Shown: piece after piece, positions 15,428-25,000 of the stretch
Layout: each line of letters opens with the position of its first letter
How positions within the stretch are numbered: position 1 is the stretch's first letter
Origin: CAZGEA01 sp964524515
Lineage (GTDB): Bacteria > Patescibacteriota > Microgenomatia > UBA8517
Reading direction: 5' to 3'
Length of the DNA: 64,000 nucleotides
Assembly (NCBI GenBank): GCA_964524515.1
Contig: CAZGEA010000004.1
Location: 1-64,000, forward strand
Program-made: the position numbers and the translations under genes
The notes under the pieces: generated by a model
What the model was told of the DNA's origin: nothing
Seen by the model: the letters and a program-made list of their open reading frames with translations, nothing else
Databases searched by the model: none

Positions 15428-16195
15428 ATGTTGTTTCCAAAATTCCAGCTTAATAAAATCAGCCCAAATCGAATTGTGTATCTCAGTTTTCTATTTCTAT
15501 TAACAATTGGGATTATATACCTACATCTTCAGTTAAAAAATGCTCAAACTAAGAATTTGTCATATCAAGAGAAGGCTAAGGTAGATGATCGACTTATTAA
15601 AAAATTAAGAGATGAAACTGTTTCACTAACGATGACTAACAAGGATCAGGTTCCACCAAATATTAATATTGAACCTGGGTTTAGTAAAAATAAAACCAAA
15701 ATGACAACTCCCATTATTAAAAGCTATGATGGAACACGAAACCTAGAGATTCAGATTCTACCAGGGTGGAAATTTAGTAAATATGAATTTAACTACTGTC
15801 ATGGCGAAGCAAATGTTTGTGAGTACTTTTTGAGTATATCTAATATCGATAATCCCAGCTATGGGTTTAATAACTATGCACAGGACATAGAGTATAGTTT
15901 CTGTGATTTTGAAGATTTGTTCCCTAAAGATATTGTATACCAACAAGAAGTTGATCTAGTAAGAAATGTCCAAACAAATTTTGGATTGTTGAAGATTGCA
16001 AAAGATAAAAAAACTCAAAGATTGGTGGTATGTCAAAATACAAAGAAAGAGCAGCAAGAAAATGTTGATGATTATGTGTCAGTTACAAATATTGGATTTA
16101 TGAACATTTCTGTACCAGAAAAATATGATGAGAGACTTTTTAATGAAATTGTTGAAATGATAAAAACAATTAAAGTTGTGGAATATTCAAATTAA
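15428..16195 (+). CDS. Membrane-anchored extracytoplasmic protein, unknown
   Basis: A 255-residue protein with a single N-terminal helix (about residues 17-35, IVYLSFLFLLTIGIIYL), a coiled-coil-prone stretch to about 70 and a soluble domain of about 160 residues beginning KSYDGTRNLEIQILPGWKFS. Four Cys in that domain (YCHGEANVCEYF, YSFCDFED, LVVCQN) suggest disulfides outside the cell. It follows the similar protein at 14775-15386 and looks like a distant relative, but no family is recognised. Confidence 0.65.
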   Translation: MLFPKFQLNKISPNRIVYLSFLFLLTIGIIYLHLQLKNAQTKNLSYQEKAKVDDRLIKKLRDETVSLTMTNKDQVPPNINIEPGFSKNKTKMTTPIIKSYDGTRNLEIQILPGWKFSKYEFNYCHGEANVCEYFLSISNIDNPSYGFNNYAQDIEYSFCDFEDLFPKDIVYQQEVDLVRNVQTNFGLLKIAKDKKTQRLVVCQNTKKEQQENVDDYVSVTNIGFMNISVPEKYDERLFNEIVEMIKTIKVVEYSN

Positions 16196-16207
16196 TTTGG
16201 ATCTACT

Positions 16208-17170
16208 TTAACTATCAATTTCTAGTTTTTCTTTAATTATTTTTTCAATTTCTACTCTTGTTTTACCATTCATTGCAGAGAATCTTAATTCTTTGGCATT
16301 TGGGAAATTATTCAAATACATTTTCAAAAATTTTTTCATAATTTCAAAGTTTTTATCTTTTCCCCAGGTATCTTCAAATAATTTGAAATGCATAAATAAA
16401 TATTTTTGATAATCTGCAAAACTGTGATCTTTTTGTTCTTTTTCAAAAACCCATGGATTTGAGAAAATTCCACGACCAATCATTACCCCATCCACACCAT
16501 ATTTATTATGCTTTTCTAACACATGATCAATTGATTTGACATCACCATTACCTATTATTACTGTGTTGGGTGATAATTTATTTTTTATTTCAACTGCCTT
16601 TGCGATTTCTTCCCAATTTGCTTCCCCTAGGGATTTTTGGGTTGCAATTCTGCCGTGGATTGTTAATGCTTGAACATCTTCTTCCAATAAATTTTGAATC
16701 CATTCCTGTGTAATTATTTTGTCGTATCCAAGACGAGTTTTGACACTTATTGGAATTTTACTTTCTGTTCCCTTTTTAACTGCATTTATTATTTCTTTTG
16801 CTAATTTAAAATTTTTGGTGAGAGCTGCCCCTGCTGCCTTTTTCATCACTGTTTTATCAGGACAGCCCATATTTATATCTATTCCATCGAAATTTAATTC
16901 AGTTACAATTTTTGCAGCTTGGGATAAATTATTTAAATTTGTTCCCCAAATTTGGGCTACAACTGGATGCTGATTTGGAGTTAATTTTAACTTTTTAATT
17001 GTAATTTCGCGGCCCATTGAACACAGGCCATCTGCACTTGTGAATTCAGTAAATAATACATCTGGCTTGGCCATCATTGTAACTATTTCTCGAAAAACAA
17101 CATCTGTGACATCCTCCATTGGAGCTAAAACAGTAAACGGGACAGATAACGTTTTCCAGAAATTTTTCAT
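16208..17170 (-). CDS. dusB: tRNA-dihydrouridine synthase (DusB-like)
   Basis: A 320-residue flavoenzyme that reduces uridines in the tRNA D-loop using FMN and NADPH. The TIM barrel opens with VLAPMEDVTDVVFREI. The catalytic Cys is in DINMGCPDKTVMKKAAGAAL, and the FMN phosphate-binding end appears as IIGNGDVKS and GVMIGRGIFSNPWVF. Length is normal. It lies 12 nt after the trhO stop, so two tRNA U-modifying enzymes form a pair. Assignment to DusB rather than another Dus class rests on overall look. Confidence 0.92.
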   Translation of the reverse strand: MKNFWKTLSVPFTVLAPMEDVTDVVFREIVTMMAKPDVLFTEFTSADGLCSMGREITIKKLKLTPNQHPVVAQIWGTNLNNLSQAAKIVTELNFDGIDINMGCPDKTVMKKAAGAALTKNFKLAKEIINAVKKGTESKIPISVKTRLGYDKIITQEWIQNLLEEDVQALTIHGRIATQKSLGEANWEEIAKAVEIKNKLSPNTVIIGNGDVKSIDHVLEKHNKYGVDGVMIGRGIFSNPWVFEKEQKDHSFADYQKYLFMHFKLFEDTWGKDKNFEIMKKFLKMYLNNFPNAKELRFSAMNGKTRVEIEKIIKEKLEIDS

Positions 17171-17182
17171 GTAACTTTTATA

Positions 17183-18070
17183 TTATTGAAGAGTTAAACT
17201 TTTGCATTTATCACTACAAAATGCCAAACCTGTTTTTGGATCAAGGCAATCATTGCAACAAATGAAATGTAAATGACACTCGTCGTTGACGCAGTTGACA
17301 TATGTATCCTCTGATTTACTACATAGGGCACAAACTCCAACTATTTCGTGTTTATTGCTTTGAGAGTTAAATGCAATTGTTAATCTGTTATCGAAAACAT
17401 ACAATTTACCTTTAAAATTTTCGTTGGGATATGTTTCCATATAAGTTTGGATTCCATCTTCTAACTGATATACATCACTGAATTCATTTTGTACTAAAAA
17501 TGCTGAGGCTTTTTCACACCTGACACCACCAGTGCAAACTGTAACTATTGTTTTATTTTTTAAATTTTTTAATTTATCTGTGATAGTTGGTAGATCTCTA
17601 AAATTATTAAATCCTGAAAAAATTGTCCCTTCAAAAAAACCGGATCTGTATTCGTATTCGTTTCTCATATCAACAATATAGAATTCTTTTTTTTCTTGAA
17701 ACCACTTTCGCAACTGTTTTGCTTTTAAATATTTTCCAGTTTTAATGGTTGGATTAATTCCTTTAACTGATGATGTGACAATTTCATCTCGAACTTTGAC
17801 TGATAATTTAGGAAATGCAGTTCCAGTTCCTTTACTAATTTTATAGTGAATATCTTTAAATTCTTTTTGTTTTGCCATTTTTGCAATATAGTCATTTACT
17901 GCTTTAGTTGTGCCTTCTATTGTGCCATTGATTCCCTCGTGAGCTACAATAATTCTTCCTTTTAACCCAAGGCCTAAACAAAGTTCTTTTTGTGCATTCA
18001 TAATTTCTTTTGGATTTTTTAGATTTGTATATTTGTAATACAACAGAACTTGATAATCGTTATTTTTCAT
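17183..18070 (-). CDS. trhO: tRNA uridine-34 hydroxylase, rhodanese-like
   Basis: A 295-residue protein of the TrhO/YceA family, which makes 5-hydroxyuridine at the tRNA wobble position using oxygen. Order: an N-terminal acylphosphatase-like domain (GLKGRIIVAHEGINGTIEG), a rhodanese domain with catalytic Cys in TVCTGGVRCEKASAFL, and a C-terminal Cys-rich module (CALC, CVNDECHLHF, CCNDC, CSDKC) that may bind metal. Length fits the family. It is directly upstream of dusB. Confidence 0.92.
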   Translation of the reverse strand: MKNNDYQVLLYYKYTNLKNPKEIMNAQKELCLGLGLKGRIIVAHEGINGTIEGTTKAVNDYIAKMAKQKEFKDIHYKISKGTGTAFPKLSVKVRDEIVTSSVKGINPTIKTGKYLKAKQLRKWFQEKKEFYIVDMRNEYEYRSGFFEGTIFSGFNNFRDLPTITDKLKNLKNKTIVTVCTGGVRCEKASAFLVQNEFSDVYQLEDGIQTYMETYPNENFKGKLYVFDNRLTIAFNSQSNKHEIVGVCALCSKSEDTYVNCVNDECHLHFICCNDCLDPKTGLAFCSDKCKSLTLQ

Positions 18071-18125
18071 AAAATGTATTTTGTTATTTTAGCATGAGAA
18101 ATTTTTGATCCAATTAAACTGAAGA

Positions 18126-19673
18126 TTATTTTTTTAAAATTTTATCAATCTGTTCTTGGCTTAATAAAATCCATGGAGAACTATCTGGATTTGATGTTGA
18201 TGCTGCAGGACTTTCTCCTTGTGTCCACCATTTTGCCTGATATGGAATGCCATTGAATAAAACTCGTTTGCCAGTGTCATAAATTTCTGATCCTGACCAT
18301 ATAGGATAAGTTCCTGGAGCTAAAGTGGCTGACGGAATTGGTTTTTCGCCTGGCAGGACAGGGCCGATTAATTGCCATGGAGTTTGGTATGATTGCAAAA
18401 CTGGATTATCTGGAATATCTCCTTGTGTCCACCATTTTGCCTGATATACATTTTTATGCCAAACTACTTTTGTTCCTTCTAAATAAGTCCCACTTTCTGA
18501 CCAGATTTGATATGGGCTTTCTTCTTGTTTATCGATAGTTTGAACTGTATTTGAATCTTTTGTTACTACTTTTGCAATATTATTATCAATTGAACCTAAA
18601 AAGTTTGTTCCTAAAATATTTGAGAAAGCATTTTTTGTTTGTTTTATACCGCTACAGGAATCGGAAACAATTTGTGTGTTTACATAATTTTCACCACACT
18701 CGATATCTCTATTTGCTGACCACATAGAAACTCTAGCAATTGTTTTAGAAAGAGTGAATTTGTTTAAATAAATTGCATCATTGAGAGTGAATACTTCATC
18801 TGCAATATCGTTTTGGCCAATCATGACAGTTAATCCAATTTTGGACCACAATGATTCATCACTTAAATAAATTCCAGTTTGTTTGTATAAAATTTCAATT
18901 TGTCTTTGAGTTTGAATAGCTGCCTTTTCAGATGCAATTGCCATTGTTTGATTTTTGTCTTTGCTTTCGCCAAAATCCATTGTCATTACATTAATACCTG
19001 AAATTTCTACACCGTTTGATAAAAATTTTGAAACTGCATTTGTTCCATCTTCTGATAACCCATCTGGAGTTACAGGCAATGTTAACCAGACTGAAAGATT
19101 TTTTCCATCGTTTTTAAAAATATTTTGAAGTTTAGCAATTACCTTTGAACGACGTTCCATAACAACAGGATCTTTTAATCCATTTCCTTCAAGATCTAAA
19201 TCGATTGTTTGAATATTATATTGATCAATTACTTTCTTGTAAGCTAAAAGCAATTTATCAAGATCTTTACAGTTTACTGATAGTTCATCATTTATAGCAC
19301 CACCGAATGAAACTGAAACCTCTCCTCCCAATTGTCTAAAACGGGCTATTCTTCTATCCAAATCAAGATTTTTTGTAGCTTGTTCAAGATTGTAAACTGA
19401 TCCCCAAGAAGGAGTGCATGTATTAGAACTTGAAGAAACAATAAAGGATAATACTATATTATTTTGTTTTGATTTATCTTCAATTTGCTCAAAGGCATAT
19501 CGCGGTGTTGCTGTGACATCGACATACGATGCAAACCATGGTTTGAATTCTTTAGTATTACTTACTGATTGTTTCCATTTTGGAAAATTTGAATAAACCC
19601 AATAAATAAATAATGCAAAAATTGCTAGTAAAAAAATTAATCTAAAAGGTGAGAGTTTTCTTGAATTTTTCAT
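18126..19673 (-). CDS. Membrane-anchored GH18 chitinase with two CBM5/12 modules
   Basis: A 515-residue protein with an N-terminal membrane anchor (residues about 10-27), then a GH18 barrel. The SxGG motif is at 122-125 (SFGG), and the DxDxE catalytic motif appears as DLDLE (158-162) with the acid Glu162. Two C-terminal CBM5/12 modules carry the YQAKWWTQG signature. Expected role: hydrolysis or binding of beta-1,4-GlcNAc polymer outside the cell. The start at 19673 is 5 nt after the GT2 stop; the longer in-frame start overlaps that gene. Its closest partner is the processive GT2. Confidence 0.9.
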   Translation of the reverse strand: MKNSRKLSPFRLIFLLAIFALFIYWVYSNFPKWKQSVSNTKEFKPWFASYVDVTATPRYAFEQIEDKSKQNNIVLSFIVSSSSNTCTPSWGSVYNLEQATKNLDLDRRIARFRQLGGEVSVSFGGAINDELSVNCKDLDKLLLAYKKVIDQYNIQTIDLDLEGNGLKDPVVMERRSKVIAKLQNIFKNDGKNLSVWLTLPVTPDGLSEDGTNAVSKFLSNGVEISGINVMTMDFGESKDKNQTMAIASEKAAIQTQRQIEILYKQTGIYLSDESLWSKIGLTVMIGQNDIADEVFTLNDAIYLNKFTLSKTIARVSMWSANRDIECGENYVNTQIVSDSCSGIKQTKNAFSNILGTNFLGSIDNNIAKVVTKDSNTVQTIDKQEESPYQIWSESGTYLEGTKVVWHKNVYQAKWWTQGDIPDNPVLQSYQTPWQLIGPVLPGEKPIPSATLAPGTYPIWSGSEIYDTGKRVLFNGIPYQAKWWTQGESPAASTSNPDSSPWILLSQEQIDKILKK

Positions 19674-19678
19674 ATAAA

Positions 19679-21832
19679 TTATATTCTTACATCTCCATGA
19701 TAAAGGATTGATTTCCAATCGCCTGCAGATTTATTCTCAATTTTTTTATTTTTAATCATTGGTTTATTTTCTACATATAGCCAATCTGTGATTCCCAGCC
19801 ATATATCGGCAATTACATTACCAACTCCTATGTAGGCTAGAATTGCCCAAGAAGCTGTAATTGCATTAAAAGCTGCAAAAGCTGCATTTCCCCAATTTGA
19901 AATCAATACATTTCTCCATACAGTAAACACTGAAAAAGCAACGATTAATATTGGACCAATTATATAAATTAAAGATGATGGTGTACGATCTTTTACTTTT
20001 GGTGTTCTCGCAAATGGAATTTTTTTACCAGTTAATGATTGCTCAACTGATTTAATTACCCCAGCTAAATTGACTGGGAGCATGATTAAATTAAACCCGT
20101 AAATACGAAAAACGTCACTGTATTTATAGCCACAATATTTTAAATCGCTCGCCATTGATAAAAAGTATGGAATTGCAGCTAGTAAAACTAAAGGGCTTAA
20201 CAGTCTTCCATCATATGGATATGCAAGTAAAAAAATTAAACCAAATGTGGCCCATGCAATTGATGCCATGTAATTAATGCGAAGTAATAATTCGGTTTGG
20301 GAAAGTATTTCGTTTCTATTTTTTCTTACACTAATTTGAGCGAATAATTTTGGAAGAATTAACAATCCTCCATTTGCCCAACGGCGCCTTTGGACAACAA
20401 GAGATCCGAAATCAGGTGGAGTGGCACTGTAGCTTAATCGCTCAGGATAATTCATTAATTGCCAGCCATGATATGTTAAATCGATACTTGATTCTGTGTC
20501 TTCGATTACAGTTCTATCTTGAACATATCTTTTTACTTCAAAACCATTTACCCATTCATGTTCGACAATATCTTCAATTGCCTTTTTTCTGATAACTGCA
20601 TTGGCGCCTACCCAAAAAGTTGCACCAAACTGGCTCATTCCTTGATGCAAGATATGCTGAATATCAGTTGTTGCAGCGGCCAAACGCTCTATTCTTGAAT
20701 ATGCTCCACGGAAGGACGAATATGGTGTTTGAGTAACTGCAATATGTGCATTTTCTGGCTGTTGCAGAAAATAGACCAACCTTAAACAATATTCTCTTAA
20801 TAGAATTGAATCTGCATCGAGAGTTAATAAAAACTCACTATCAGGAATTTCAATTGTATTTTTATTTTTCTTTTTTGTTGGGACTAAGACAATTCCATTT
20901 TCGGTTTTTTGCTGAGAATACATATTTCCCATTAATCCAATATATGCATTTAAATTCATTGCTTTATTGGCTTCGTGAGAAAGTGATGCATATTTTTTGC
21001 GTTCAAAATATTTAAATTCTCCTTGGAAAATTGAAGTTAAACGAGAGTAAAGCTCAAGAGCAAGATTTTTAGTAATTTCTCCATTTTCAGATACTGACAT
21101 TTTAAGAGCATTTGAAATAGAAGTTAGATCATTCGCTAATTCACGCAATACTTCATTAGCAAAAAATATATCGACATGATCATCAATTTCTTCTTTATCT
21201 GCTAAATTGTTTAGCCAGTTTGCTGCCCAATCATAGTGTGATACGAGAATTTTAATATCATTTTTGGTTAAACTTTTTCTATTTTTAGTAGACTTTTTAA
21301 AATCATTTAGTGATTTTGTAAATCTTTTGTATGGAGTGCTTAATAGTAATTTAATATCATTTGCCAAAGCACGGTTTGCGTTAAGACGAGTGACATCTTC
21401 TGGACTTGTTGGATTTGGTTTGTCATCAAGTAATAATACAATTGTTAAATTTGGATATTCTTGAAGTGCTGCTGACAATAATGTTTTTCTAATAACTGAT
21501 GGTTCTTCATTGTATGAAGGGACTAAAACTGTAATAGCTGGTTTTGTTTTTTGAAAATGATTATCAAGAAGTGCGCGAGGGACTCTGGTGTGTTTTGCAA
21601 ACCTCTCAAGAGCACCGTGGCGGGCTACCAAATACATAAGGGAGGAAAATGTTAAGACAGATACAACAAAGGCATAACTTGCTGCTTCCATTGTAAAGTA
21701 ATAATTTTGAGGACCGTCCATTAATTGTCGAACAATAATTGAGAAAATATAAATGATCCAAAAAATTACAGTTAACACAATTGCTAAACGACTTAAGGCA
21801 AGCTTTAAAGTGGATGGTTTGGCGTGAATCAT
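19679..21832 (-). CDS. Processive GT2 glycosyltransferase, cellulose-synthase-like
   Basis: A 717-residue membrane GT2. It has two N-terminal helices, then a GT-A domain with the D,D,D,QxxRW set: DDK (136-138), DAD (339-341), ED (444-445) and QRRRW (481-485), followed by about five helices at the C-terminus. This layout is that of cellulose, chitin and hyaluronan synthases, which extrude beta-linked polymer. A helical insertion of about 150 residues (155-310) separates the first two Asp motifs. The frame stays open for about 70 nt upstream of the ATG without a usual start codon. The product cannot be told from sequence. Confidence 0.85.
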   Translation of the reverse strand: MIHAKPSTLKLALSRLAIVLTVIFWIIYIFSIIVRQLMDGPQNYYFTMEAASYAFVVSVLTFSSLMYLVARHGALERFAKHTRVPRALLDNHFQKTKPAITVLVPSYNEEPSVIRKTLLSAALQEYPNLTIVLLLDDKPNPTSPEDVTRLNANRALANDIKLLLSTPYKRFTKSLNDFKKSTKNRKSLTKNDIKILVSHYDWAANWLNNLADKEEIDDHVDIFFANEVLRELANDLTSISNALKMSVSENGEITKNLALELYSRLTSIFQGEFKYFERKKYASLSHEANKAMNLNAYIGLMGNMYSQQKTENGIVLVPTKKKNKNTIEIPDSEFLLTLDADSILLREYCLRLVYFLQQPENAHIAVTQTPYSSFRGAYSRIERLAAATTDIQHILHQGMSQFGATFWVGANAVIRKKAIEDIVEHEWVNGFEVKRYVQDRTVIEDTESSIDLTYHGWQLMNYPERLSYSATPPDFGSLVVQRRRWANGGLLILPKLFAQISVRKNRNEILSQTELLLRINYMASIAWATFGLIFLLAYPYDGRLLSPLVLLAAIPYFLSMASDLKYCGYKYSDVFRIYGFNLIMLPVNLAGVIKSVEQSLTGKKIPFARTPKVKDRTPSSLIYIIGPILIVAFSVFTVWRNVLISNWGNAAFAAFNAITASWAILAYIGVGNVIADIWLGITDWLYVENKPMIKNKKIENKSAGDWKSILYHGDVRI

Positions 21833-21911
21833 TGGAAGAGGAGCAGTTCTTGTTTCTGATCCCCATTGTCTTTTTCTAGTGGATTTACTTTGATTTTTTT
21901 TCAGAGTAAAT

Positions 21912-21940
21912 ATTATAGGTTAAAATTGATATTAATTCAA
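21912..21940 (-). promoter_or_regulatory. Promoter of the GT2-chitinase operon (TTGAAT, 17 bp, TATAAT)
   Basis: Minus strand TTGAAT (21935-21940), a 17-bp spacer, TATAAT (21912-21917). The start point would lie near 21905, giving a leader of about 75 nt before the GT2 ATG. The remainder of 21833-22011 holds nothing else recognisable. Confidence 0.65.
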
Positions 21941-22011
21941 TAGCTCGTATATCTGATAAGATGGGGCGATTTGGAGTATTTGATGTAGTTTGATATATTA
22001 CCTATTTTGTA

Positions 22012-22269
22012 CTATTTTAGATTAGTCATTTTATATACTTCTCCTTTTGAATCATATGTAGTCCATTGACCAACAGGCACACCCATATTAAAAGTACCGG
22101 ATCGTTTTAAAGTCCCGTTAAGTCGGTACCATTCCCAGTATCCATCAGGATTTCCTTCCTTCATCTTTCCTTTTGACCATATAGTCTTACCATTAGCATG
22201 GTATTTTATTGTAAATCCATCAACAATAGTAGACTTTTTGGGTTCAATTTTTTTAGGTGGCGTTTGCAT
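22012..22269 (-). CDS. MORN-variant repeat protein (YwqK-like)
   Basis: An 85-residue protein with about three MORN_2-type repeats: HANGKTIWSKGKMKEG, PDGYWEWYRLNGTLKRSGTF, VPVGQWTTYDSKGEVY. Such repeats occur in YwqK-type proteins, annotated as antitoxin-like, and in many small surface or scaffold proteins. No toxin gene is adjacent, so an antitoxin role is unsupported. A TATACT box (22276-22281) lies 6 nt before the ATG, suggesting a leaderless transcript. Confidence 0.75.
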   Translation of the reverse strand: MQTPPKKIEPKKSTIVDGFTIKYHANGKTIWSKGKMKEGNPDGYWEWYRLNGTLKRSGTFNMGVPVGQWTTYDSKGEVYKMTNLK

Positions 22270-22343
22270 GTTTCTAGTATAGCAAATGGATAATATTGCT
22301 AAAAAATATAGAGTTCAATACGCTTCCAGAGGATAAATAACCT

Positions 22344-22646
22344 CTATGTATTTATTTCCAATAATAGAGTAATGTTGTCATCCGCGTTGATTCTTTCCTT
22401 TTTCCGAACATCGGCTTTAAGCGGTAGAAGATATCCTTCTGTTTTTTTATCTGGAAAGATAGAAGTCTTCCAGTTTGTTTTACCGATTGTTGCAACTACA
22501 GGCAAAGAACCCCATCCTCGTTTCCTATCACCAAAATGATGTTTTATATCTTCAGAAACATTCAGAGGCACTGATGCAAAATGCCATCCAGCCATTCCAG
22601 GATAAAGCCAGACATGTGATGTAAATTTATATTGGTTATATTTCAT
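22344..22646 (-). CDS. DUF1905 domain protein
   Basis: A 100-residue protein matching DUF1905: FTSHVWLYPGMAGWHFASVP, then FGDRKRGWGSLPVVATIG, TSIFPDKK and GYLLPLKADVRKKE. The family is a small beta-barrel of unknown biochemical role, often found alone or with YdeI-like domains. It directly follows msrB; a GTG start immediately after the msrB stop (22661) is possible, but ATG at 22646 gives the usual family N-terminus. It is last in the redox operon. Confidence 0.85.
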   Translation of the reverse strand: MKYNQYKFTSHVWLYPGMAGWHFASVPLNVSEDIKHHFGDRKRGWGSLPVVATIGKTNWKTSIFPDKKTEGYLLPLKADVRKKERINADDNITLLLEINT

Positions 22647-22661
22647 TCGAACTTGAATCAC

Positions 22662-23222
22662 TTATTTTTCATCAGGGACAAAGCGAAGAGCAACAGAATT
22701 CATACAGTAGCGTTTACCAGTTGGTTGTGGGCCATCATCAAACACATGGCCTAAATGTCCACCACAAGTATCGAGGACTTCAATCCGATCATCGCCAAGC
22801 GTACTTTCTTTTCGCAATACGAGGGCATCTTTATTCATTGTCGCCCAAAAGCTTGGCCACCCAGTACCTGAGTCATATTTTTGTTCTGAGCGAAAAAGTG
22901 GTTTATTGCAACCAACACCATAGTATATTCCTTTGCGTTTTTCATTATTTAACTCACCACTGAATGGTATTTCAGTACCCGCTTCTCGCAAAATGTGGTA
23001 TTGCTCAGGCGTTAGAATTTTCTTCCATTCGTCATTAGTTTTAGCCATAGTTTCATCAAATGTTCCAGATACAATCTGCCTCGTATTTGTATTTTGGGTT
23101 AGGGATTGGATCGTTGTTTTATCTTTTTGGTTTATTATCAAGACAATCACACCAACAACCAGAATACTAATAATAACTAAAAGAGATACATTTTTATATT
23201 TGTTATGAGGTCTTTGAATCAT
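22662..23222 (-). CDS. msrB: Membrane-anchored peptide-methionine (R)-S-oxide reductase
   Basis: A 186-residue MsrB with an N-terminal membrane anchor (residues about 12-31), placing the enzyme outside the membrane. The catalytic Cys173 is in RYCMNS; GTGWPSFW and HLGHVFDDG are classic MsrB motifs. The zinc-binding CxxC pairs are absent; only Cys105 (GVGCNKPLF) and Cys153 (DTCGGH) remain, and one is the likely resolving Cys. It sits 12 nt after the DipZ stop, so the thioredoxin fusion probably recycles it. Confidence 0.93.
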   Translation of the reverse strand: MIQRPHNKYKNVSLLVIISILVVGVIVLIINQKDKTTIQSLTQNTNTRQIVSGTFDETMAKTNDEWKKILTPEQYHILREAGTEIPFSGELNNEKRKGIYYGVGCNKPLFRSEQKYDSGTGWPSFWATMNKDALVLRKESTLGDDRIEVLDTCGGHLGHVFDDGPQPTGKRYCMNSVALRFVPDEK

Positions 23223-23234
23223 AGGTTATTACAA

Positions 23235-24977
23235 CTATCCAAAGGTAAATGCAAAAACCTCAGCGTTATTATCTTCAAACTCAAGTCTCAGGATATGCCG
23301 TCCAGGCGATGAGAGATTAATGAGTTTATAGAGTTGATCATTATCCACAGTCACTGTGCCGTTTATATTATGCTCACCAAAATCCTGCATCTTGTTATCT
23401 ATATAGACTTTTACTTTCGCTGGAGTTGCTTTTGTGCGCATGACCAAAAAAACTTCTTTAGAATCAAAATTAAGTGTAAGCATTGATCCTTTTTGAGGAT
23501 TGGCGTACTCATTCATTACATTCCAACTTCCCGAATATGCAAATTCATTCTTTCCCAAATTTTTGGGTGCAGTATATGTTCCAAGAGTATCTTTCTTAAT
23601 AGTCTCAGGTGAGGCAAAGTGTTCGATTCTGCCGTACCCTAAATATAGTTCCGGAGTTTTGGCTTGAATCTGATATGTCGGATTGTTTATCTCAGACGAT
23701 ACATCAGTTGCTCCCGCTTCTTTCAATAGCTCTTGAATAACTTTTTCAGATTCATCATAGCCTCCTTCTCCGAAATGGGTGTAACGAATATATCCTTCTT
23801 TATCAATAAAATATTTTGCTGGCCAGTATCTATTGTTGTAGGCTCTCCAAGTAGCAAAATCATTATCTTGTACTATTGGATATGTCAGCTTAAAATCTTT
23901 TATAGCTTGGGCTACATTTTTTTCATTTTTTTCAAACTCAAATTCTGGGGAATGAACTCCAATGATAACTAAACCTTTATCCTTATATTTTTCATTCCAA
24001 TCTCTAAGATATGGCAGGGTTCTCTGACAGTTAATACATGAATATGTCCAGAAATCGACAAGAACGACTTTCCCTTTTAACTCAGCAAGCGTTAGAGTAT
24101 TAGAATTAAACCATACACCTCCTGGAATAATCTCTGGAGCTTTAACATCTTTTGGTTCAATCAAATCAAACATCGGTTTTCCCATGTCGTTTTTCTTCAT
24201 TTCAGTACCAGATTTTTCACCTAATTGATTACGAATCAACTCATTATCTTCAAGCTTCGTGAGGCCTGTGCCGTATTGAGGGAATGTATTTAGCACAAAA
24301 GTTTGGAATTTCCGATCAACATTAAAGAATATACCAATAGCTGTCAAAATCATTAAAACTCCAAATAATTTTTGAATATGCCCTAAATTTGATAGTAACC
24401 ATGGAACCCGACGTAGTGCGTTTTGACCACCAATCATGATTAAAAACATTGGAATTGCTGTACCCAGTGAATATGAAAGCGTAATTAAAAACGCATCAAA
24501 TGTAACAGTACCAGTGATAGCAAGGGATATAACAGATGCCAAGATTGGCCCAACACAGGGAGTCCACAGAAGTCCTACAGAAAAACCAATAAGTAATCCA
24601 CCACCAAAGCCAGTTTTCCCCTGACTGTTCGGCATAAGAACTGCAAGGCGAGAAAATAGTCTCTCAACAAGAACCTGAAACTGAGGAACAAGAAGTGATA
24701 CTCCAAATCCTGCAACTACCAGTACAGATACAAATCGAAGTGTTTCAGCTGGAACACCACTTAGTCGAACAATGGTTGAAAGAAAGAGTGTAAAAAAAGT
24801 AAAGCTAAGGATAAAACCCGTGACTACTCCAATTGGACGTGACTTTCCAGTATTCACGCCGCCGATACTTGATGTGAGAATGATGGGAAGGATGGGTAGA
24901 ATACACGGTGAGAGTACCGTTATGACTCCAGCTAGAAATGCGAATGCAATAAGTAAAATCATAATGTTTGTTAACAA
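23235..24977 (-). CDS. dipZ: DipZ-type CcdA-thioredoxin fusion protein
   Basis: A 580-residue protein. Residues 1 to about 245 form a CcdA/DsbD transmembrane domain with both conserved cysteine motifs, LSPCILPILP and TPCVGPILA. From about 285 to 420 comes an extracytoplasmic TlpA-like thioredoxin domain with CINC (WTYSCINCQRTLPYL). The last 150 residues form a beta-rich domain, as in mycobacterial DipZ. It moves electrons from cytoplasmic thioredoxin across the membrane, here plausibly to MsrB. The stop is 12 nt before msrB. The DipZ name rests on domain order. Confidence 0.9.
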   Translation of the reverse strand: MLTNIMILLIAFAFLAGVITVLSPCILPILPIILTSSIGGVNTGKSRPIGVVTGFILSFTFFTLFLSTIVRLSGVPAETLRFVSVLVVAGFGVSLLVPQFQVLVERLFSRLAVLMPNSQGKTGFGGGLLIGFSVGLLWTPCVGPILASVISLAITGTVTFDAFLITLSYSLGTAIPMFLIMIGGQNALRRVPWLLSNLGHIQKLFGVLMILTAIGIFFNVDRKFQTFVLNTFPQYGTGLTKLEDNELIRNQLGEKSGTEMKKNDMGKPMFDLIEPKDVKAPEIIPGGVWFNSNTLTLAELKGKVVLVDFWTYSCINCQRTLPYLRDWNEKYKDKGLVIIGVHSPEFEFEKNEKNVAQAIKDFKLTYPIVQDNDFATWRAYNNRYWPAKYFIDKEGYIRYTHFGEGGYDESEKVIQELLKEAGATDVSSEINNPTYQIQAKTPELYLGYGRIEHFASPETIKKDTLGTYTAPKNLGKNEFAYSGSWNVMNEYANPQKGSMLTLNFDSKEVFLVMRTKATPAKVKVYIDNKMQDFGEHNINGTVTVDNDQLYKLINLSSPGRHILRLEFEDNNAEVFAFTFG

Positions 24978-25000
24978 ATCTCTGAAACTAGAACGGCAGA

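Noticed and set aside
21606..21866. 86-codon minus-strand frame at the start of the GT2 gene
   Set aside because: Shadow of the GT2 N-terminus in another frame, with a Cys/Ser-rich composition unlike a real protein.
22012..22269. YwqK/MORN protein as an antitoxin
   Set aside because: No toxin-like gene next to it; MORN variants are widespread outside toxin-antitoxin pairs.
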